NCBI GenBank assembly: GCA_951828585.1
Contig: OX639991.1
Location: 3,826,001-3,890,000 of the forward strand
Direction of reading: 5' to 3'
Length of the DNA stretch: 64,000 bases
From: Longimicrobiales bacterium
GTDB lineage: Bacteria; Gemmatimonadota; Gemmatimonadetes; Longimicrobiales; Gaopeijiaceae
This document shows, in pieces, positions 59,550-64,000 of the stretch (within the stretch, counting starts at the first letter, position 1; the number at the start of each line of letters is the position of its first letter). Under the pieces are notes generated by a model. The model was not told where the DNA came from. It did not search any database and was given only the letters and a program-made list of their open reading frames with translations. The position numbers and the translations under genes were made by a program.

Positions 59550-62168
59550 CTACTCCTGGTTGTAGAAATCCTTCACCTGCTCCTTCAGCTGCCCCCAGCG
59601 CCCCCTGGCGAGCGGCATCGGCGGCAGCGCATCGAGAAGGTCGCGCCCGTACCGCTTCGTGAGCAAGCGGTCGTCGAGGACGAGAACGGCGCCGCGGTCG
59701 GTGCGGGTCCGGATCAGCCGCCCCACCCCCTGTTTGAGGCGCATCGCCGCGTCCGGAACCATGTAGCCTTGGAACGAGTTCTCGCCGCGCTCCTCCATGG
59801 CTTCGATCCGGGCCTCGGTCATGGGTTCGCTGGGGACCCGGAAGGGCAGCTTCTGGATGACCAGGGCGCGGAGCGGGCGGCCGGGCACGTCGACGCCCTC
59901 CCAGAAGGAGGCGGTGCCGAGCAGGACGGCTTCGCCCGAGCGCGTGAAGTCGCGCAGCAGCGCGGACCGGTCGCCCTCGCCCTGCACGAAGAGGGGCCAC
60001 CGCCCTTCCGCGCCGCGATCACGCAGGTCGGCGGCCACGGCGCGGAGCGCGGCGTGGGAGGTGAAGAGGGCGAAGAGGCCGCCGCCGGTGATCTCGGCAA
60101 CGTCGTGGATGATCTGTGCAATGGCCTGGTGGTGGGCGTCGGCTGCCTGGCGGTTCCGGGCGCTCGGGAGGTCGGTGGGGATTGCCAGCAGGCTCTGGGT
60201 GGCGTGGTCGAAGGGGGAATCGACGACGGTCTCGGCGACGCGGAGGTCGGCGGGGTGGGCGTCGGCGAGGGTTTCGGCGGAGGGCGAGTAGCCGGGAGGA
60301 CCGGGTGAGCCGGCCGGAGACCGTGATGGCCCGGCCACGGCGCCACCCAGACCCAACCGCCGCCGCAGGTAGGTGAAGTCGTTGTTGGCGGCGAGTGTGG
60401 CCGAGGTGAGGACCGCGGTCTCGGTGTTGCCGAAGAGGTGGGTGGCCAGGGTCGGGCCCAGCTCGACGGGGGCGGCCGCGAAGACGAGGTTGGTGAAGCG
60501 CCGTACCCCGGAGCGGCGGACTTCGACCCAGCGCACCAGCGGAGGGCCGTCGGGAGCGCCGGGCAGGAGGCAGAAACGGAGCGCGCGGTCGATGGTCTCC
60601 AACCGGGTCCGGGATCCCCGCAGGTCGAGGAGGCGTCCCTCCACGGTCTCGAGCACGTCCTCCTGTTCTCCCAGCTGCTCGGCAAGGGCGTTCAGTTCGC
60701 GCGCCAAGTCGCCCAGGGTGATGAGAACCCGCTCCAGCGACTCGGCGATGGCGGGTTCGTCCGTGGGTTCGGGTCCCCCGGGGTTCCCGGATTTCGCCGG
60801 CCGTCCCAGCCGCAGGGCGCCCTTCCCCACCCTCCCCTCCACCCACGGCTCGATCACGTCGAAGAAACCGTTCAGCGCCTCCCGGGCCCTGCCAACCAGC
60901 TGGCGCCCGCGACCGCCGATGCGCTCGCGCAGACGCTGGGCCGTGACCGACGCCGGCACCCCGGCCAACCGTGCGTCGATCGAGGCCAGGATCCCCTTCC
61001 CGCCACGGTCGATGCGGCTGAGCGTTCGGAACATCCCCGCCCGGGTGGTCTCGGCGCCGAGACGCGTAGTCGCGGCGTCCTCAATGTGATGGGCCTCGTC
61101 GAAGATCACCCGCCTGTACGCCGGCAGCACGGCCGAGTCGCGGAAGTTCTCCGTGACGATCCGCACCGCCAGGTCGGAGAAGAAGAGCGCGTGGTTCACG
61201 ACGATCAGATCCGCGCCGGCCGCGGTCCGGCGCGCCCGCTGGAAATGGCACTGCTGGAAGTGCGGGCACTTGGCGCGCAGGCAGGCGTCCGTGTCGCTTC
61301 TGACCTCCTCCCACACGTCGTGGCTGGCGGCGAAGGGAAGATCGCTCCGCGAGCCGTCCTCGGTGCGGTCGACCCAGCCGAGCAGCGCCTCGAGTTCCGC
61401 GGAGCGGTCGCCGGGGAAGAGATCAGGGGCCGACGCCGCCGCGAGACGCGCCCGGCGGATCGAAATGTAGTTCCCCCGGCCCTTCATGAGCGCCCACTTG
61501 AAGTCCTCGCCGATCACCTCGCGCGCGATGTCCAGGTCCTTGCCCACCAGCTGCTCTTGCAGGTTGATGGTGTTGGTGGACACCACCGCGCGCTCGCCGT
61601 TGCGGATCGCCCAGCGCGCCGCCGGGACCAGGTATGCGAGCGACTTGCCCGTCCCCGTGCCCGCCTCCACCAGCCCCACCCCGCCCTCGTTGAAGCGCGA
61701 CGCCACGAAGCGCAGCATGTCCCGCTGTCCCGGACGGTCCTCGTAGCCGGGCAGCGACGCCAGCGGCCCTTTGGGAGCGAGCAGTCCCGACAGTTCGTCG
61801 ACCCGCAGCGGCTCGACATCGCGCGGCTCGGGGGGCTCGACGACCACGTAGATCCGGTTCGCGGCGTTGTTGACGATCGCGGTCCCGAGTCCGCGCTCGT
61901 AGATGCGGGCGGCGACTGCGAGATCCGCCTCCGAGGGGTCCAGTTCACCGCTCGGGTGGTTGTGGATCATGACCCCGCCGTCGGGGGCGTCGCGGGCCAC
62001 GGCCAGGACGGCCGAGCGGTTGCCGCGGGCGACGGCGCGCGGATTCGAAATCACCCGTTCGCGGGTCACTTCGGCAAGGAAGGAGACCTCGCGGCCCCCG
62101 GCCCGGGCGACCTCGTCGCGGATGGCGCGGGCGGCCTCCGGGGCGAGCCGGAGGGGGAGGTCCATCAC
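59550..62168 (-). CDS. dinG: JAMM (RadC-like) domain fused to a DinG/XPD-type helicase
   Basis: 872 aa. Residues about 1-110 form a JAB/MPN domain with a complete zinc set: E33, HNHPSG (H69, H71), S79 and D82. From about 140 a superfamily 2 DinG/XPD helicase follows: Walker A GTGTGKS at 170-176, DEAH at 357-360, and C-terminal motifs TASFWEGVDVPGRPL and KQGVGRLIRTRTDRGA. Three cysteines of the Fe-S region are present (C296, C301, C307), but the first, normally in KGRxNYLC, is Ser236 (KGRGNYIS). It probably acts in DNA repair or R-loop removal. Helicase certain; role of the N-terminal domain unknown. Confidence 0.93.
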   Translation of the reverse strand: MMDLPLRLAPEAARAIRDEVARAGGREVSFLAEVTRERVISNPRAVARGNRSAVLAVARDAPDGGVMIHNHPSGELDPSEADLAVAARIYERGLGTAIVNNAANRIYVVVEPPEPRDVEPLRVDELSGLLAPKGPLASLPGYEDRPGQRDMLRFVASRFNEGGVGLVEAGTGTGKSLAYLVPAARWAIRNGERAVVSTNTINLQEQLVGKDLDIAREVIGEDFKWALMKGRGNYISIRRARLAAASAPDLFPGDRSAELEALLGWVDRTEDGSRSDLPFAASHDVWEEVRSDTDACLRAKCPHFQQCHFQRARRTAAGADLIVVNHALFFSDLAVRIVTENFRDSAVLPAYRRVIFDEAHHIEDAATTRLGAETTRAGMFRTLSRIDRGGKGILASIDARLAGVPASVTAQRLRERIGGRGRQLVGRAREALNGFFDVIEPWVEGRVGKGALRLGRPAKSGNPGGPEPTDEPAIAESLERVLITLGDLARELNALAEQLGEQEDVLETVEGRLLDLRGSRTRLETIDRALRFCLLPGAPDGPPLVRWVEVRRSGVRRFTNLVFAAAPVELGPTLATHLFGNTETAVLTSATLAANNDFTYLRRRLGLGGAVAGPSRSPAGSPGPPGYSPSAETLADAHPADLRVAETVVDSPFDHATQSLLAIPTDLPSARNRQAADAHHQAIAQIIHDVAEITGGGLFALFTSHAALRAVAADLRDRGAEGRWPLFVQGEGDRSALLRDFTRSGEAVLLGTASFWEGVDVPGRPLRALVIQKLPFRVPSEPMTEARIEAMEERGENSFQGYMVPDAAMRLKQGVGRLIRTRTDRGAVLVLDDRLLTKRYGRDLLDALPPMPLARGRWGQLKEQVKDFYNQE

Positions 62169-62214
62169 GGGTTAGCTGACTTAGCTAACTTTCTAGCCAA
62201 GTTGGGTCGCCCCA

Positions 62215-63483
62215 TCACGTCTTCAGCTTCTTCTTCTTCGCGGCCGGAAAGAGCACGTTGTTGAGGATGAGTCGGTAGCCGGGCGAGTTGGGGTGCAGCG
62301 CCAGGTCGGTGGGCGGATCGCCGATCTGGTGCTCGGGGTCCTCGGGGTCGTGGCCGCCGTAATAGGTCCATGTCCCTTCGCCCAGGCTACCGTGGATGTA
62401 CTTGGCCCAGGTCCCCTCGATGCCGAGCTTCACCACCCCGGGCTTGAGGCGGTCGATGGCGAACGAGGTGGTCAGCCCGTAGAAGTCCGCCAGCACCGAT
62501 TCGTGGCTCTGCGTGAGCATGGCCGGGACGGGGTCGAACTTGGCGGAGAAGTCGAAGAGGCTGAAGGCGCCGAGCTGCTTCTTCCACGGCGTGTTGACCT
62601 GGTGCCCGTCGATGTCGGAGAAGGAGTTGACGGAGGGAGAGAACTGGATCCGGGCGTCGTGGAAGGCCATCGCGAGCCCCCAGTCGACCTTGGCGTCGGC
62701 GTCGGCGTCGGGCGGCGTCCCGTCGGAGTAGGCCGCGGCGATGTCGACCGAGGCGGCCGCGAGCGCCAGCTCCAGGGTCTCGGTCGCGGAACACATGGCG
62801 AAGAGGAAGCCTCCCTGGTCCACGTAGTCGCGGATCGCGCGGCTGACCGCCTTTTTGAGCGCGGGCACGTCCGGGTAGCCCAGATCGCGCGCGGCCTCCT
62901 CGTTGCGCGCCACCTCCTCCTCCAGCCACGGCGCCCCGGCATATGTGATGTAGAACTTGGAGTACTGGCCCGTGAAGTCCTCGTGGTGCAGGTGCAGCCA
63001 CTCGAAGTCGTCGAGGCCGCCCTGCAGGACCTCGATGTCCCAGATCTTCTCGTAGGGGATCTCGGCGTAGTCGAGGGCCATGGTGACGGCGTCGTCCCAG
63101 GGGGCGCTGTTGGGCGGCGTGTAGATCGCGACGCGGGTGGCCTTTTCGAGAACCACCGACTCCATGTTCGACTGGGCGATGATCCCCCGGATGCGCGCCT
63201 CGTCGGCCACCCCGACAGGTTGGATGGTGACGCCCATGAGCGCCGCCTGCCGCCGCGTCCCCTCGGTGTCGGGGAGGAAGAAGGCGCCGCCCTGGAAGTT
63301 GAGCAGCCACTCGGCGCGGCCGTCCTGTTCCAGCACCCGGTAGGCGAGGCCGTACGCCTTGAGGTGGTCGGTCTGGCCGCGGTCCATGGGGACGAGGAGG
63401 AGCTGCGCGGCGGCGTTGTCCGCGCCGCCGGCCACCGTGATCACGAAGGTGGCAGCCGTCAGGATACGGGCTCGGCGCGTCAT
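62215..63483 (-). CDS. Secreted 'asparagine synthetase B-like' protein of the FCB group
   Basis: About 422 aa from ATG 63483; GTG 63549 would also give the coupled GTGA overlap with the gene upstream. The signal peptide ends ADNAAAQ. Conserved blocks: LLVPMDRGQTDHLKAYGLAY, APWDDAVTMALDYAEIPYEK, WLHLHHEDFTGQYSKFY, GGFLFAMCSATETLELALA, YYGGHDPEDPEHQIGDPPTD and the end SPGYRLILNNVLFPAAKKKK. It matches a family often labelled asparagine synthetase B in Bacteroidota genomes, yet it has no N-terminal Cys amidotransferase or synthetase core that I can see. The export signal argues against that name. Confidence 0.9.
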   Translation of the reverse strand: MTRRARILTAATFVITVAGGADNAAAQLLLVPMDRGQTDHLKAYGLAYRVLEQDGRAEWLLNFQGGAFFLPDTEGTRRQAALMGVTIQPVGVADEARIRGIIAQSNMESVVLEKATRVAIYTPPNSAPWDDAVTMALDYAEIPYEKIWDIEVLQGGLDDFEWLHLHHEDFTGQYSKFYITYAGAPWLEEEVARNEEAARDLGYPDVPALKKAVSRAIRDYVDQGGFLFAMCSATETLELALAAASVDIAAAYSDGTPPDADADAKVDWGLAMAFHDARIQFSPSVNSFSDIDGHQVNTPWKKQLGAFSLFDFSAKFDPVPAMLTQSHESVLADFYGLTTSFAIDRLKPGVVKLGIEGTWAKYIHGSLGEGTWTYYGGHDPEDPEHQIGDPPTDLALHPNSPGYRLILNNVLFPAAKKKKLKT

Positions 63484-63545
63484 CGCGCAAACCCGGCCGC
63501 CGCGACCACCACGGCCGCCGCCAGCTGCCAACCTCGCGCGAAGCG

Positions 63546-64000
63546 TCACCCCGCGCCCCCGGCCCGGATCCGGTCCAGCTCCCGGCGCGCGCCCGGCACG
63601 ACGGGACTGTCCGGGTGCCCCACGATGAGGGCTTCCAGAATGCCTAGCGCCTCGTCGCGGCCCCCGGGCTCCAACGCCACCGCACGGGCAAGCATCAGCG
63701 CGGCTTCGGGGTATTCGCGCGCGTCCCGGTGTTCAGCCACGATGCGGCGCCGAAACGCCGTGGCCTCGGCGCCAAGGCCCGCCTGGTCGGCGGCACGGGC
63801 GCCCAGCGCCAGAATGGCGGGCCGGTCCGGCGCGGGGACCCGGTCGATCCCCTCCCGCACGATCCTCACCGCCTCGTCGGGACGGCCGCGGTGCCGTGCG
63901 ATGGCGGCCTTCGCGGCCAGCGCGGCGCCCACCGTCGTGACCTCGCTCAGGGCGAGCGCCAGGTCGAGCATCTCGGTGGCGAAGGACGGGGCGAGGTCGG
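63546..64000 (-). CDS. TPR-like repeat protein (N-terminus outside the window)
   Basis: The frame is open to the window edge; the first in-window ATG is 63971, but upstream codons (DLAPSFATE) continue the helical pattern, so the gene is cut. The visible part is alternating Ala/Leu/Arg-rich helices resembling TPR units (GRPDEAVRIVREGIDRVP, YPEAALMLARAVALEPGGRD, EALGILEALIVGHPDSPVV). It probably belongs to a scaffold or outer-membrane assembly-type protein. The stop overlaps the next gene's possible GTG start. Function unknown. Confidence 0.7.
   Translation of the reverse strand, partial: DLAPSFATEMLDLALALSEVTTVGAALAAKAAIARHRGRPDEAVRIVREGIDRVPAPDRPAILALGARAADQAGLGAEATAFRRRIVAEHRDAREYPEAALMLARAVALEPGGRDEALGILEALIVGHPDSPVVPGARRELDRIRAGGAG

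Noticed and set aside
60438-62264. 608-codon plus-strand frame opposite the JAMM-DinG gene
   Set aside because: Shadow; low-complexity Arg/Gly/Val translation, no motif.

Overview
The window is a 64 kb piece of a high-GC bacterial chromosome. The gene content fits the Gemmatimonadota, or a close relative in the FCB superphylum. It has a family of six-bladed propeller lipoproteins of the 'DSAG..I.ENP..P.GS.LGW..GPEPTV.IG' type and a secreted 'asparagine synthetase B-like' protein ending in FPAAKKKKLKT. It also has an Ig-like lipoprotein of the CAR..PTGGPPD type, paired M16 peptidases, an S9 peptidase and many TTG/GTG starts. The large secreted ankyrin proteins resemble those of host-associated (for example sponge) lineages. 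The taxonomic placement is inference; no rRNA gene is present.

Left part (1-23.1 kb), housekeeping and envelope genes: an M48 metalloprotease (cut by the window edge), purD, a YbjQ-like protein, mutM, and an active/inactive M16 peptidase pair. Next come ubiE/menG and an ECF sigma factor facing away from each other. A leftward run then reads HlyD adaptor, TolC-like protein, two different RND permeases and gltX. It is followed by ispG and, facing the other way, an S9 peptidase. The ispG/S9 gap holds four 11-bp-phased GATAYC repeats.

Middle part (23.1-37.7 kb), accessory and the most striking part: all on the minus strand, three giant secreted ankyrin-repeat proteins (about 1216, 1038 and 1026 aa) alternate with three propeller lipoproteins. 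Two ankyrin genes are tandem duplicates. Two ankyrin genes share a sigma70-like promoter block with a palindrome. All the cysteines I can find in the three ankyrin proteins fall in four paired 'C..WNT..FF......C' modules per protein. A truncated Rpn-type nuclease remnant lies at the end of the cluster.

Mobile and defence-like part (37.9-46.3 kb): a Phd/VapC toxin-antitoxin pair, a stand-alone AAA ATPase, a MazE-type antitoxin tail cut by an IS21-family element (istA/istB with 23-bp iterated ends), and a fourth propeller lipoprotein with a 13-G tract before its start. A two-TM SLATT-like protein and a tRNA-Ser(UGA) follow; the 3' end of the tRNA is duplicated nearby.

Right part (46.5-64 kb), core genes all on the minus strand: purN-purH, an MBL hydrolase, an IscA/ErpA-type protein, valS - Ig-like lipoprotein - selA - gmhB-like phosphatase, a TonB-like membrane protein, an FAH-family enzyme, a small membrane protein, an FGE-sulfatase-domain lipoprotein, a JAMM-DinG helicase fusion, the asparagine synthetase B-like protein and a TPR-like protein (cut by the window edge). 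Many neighbours overlap by 4 bases (ATGA/GTGA), suggesting translational coupling.
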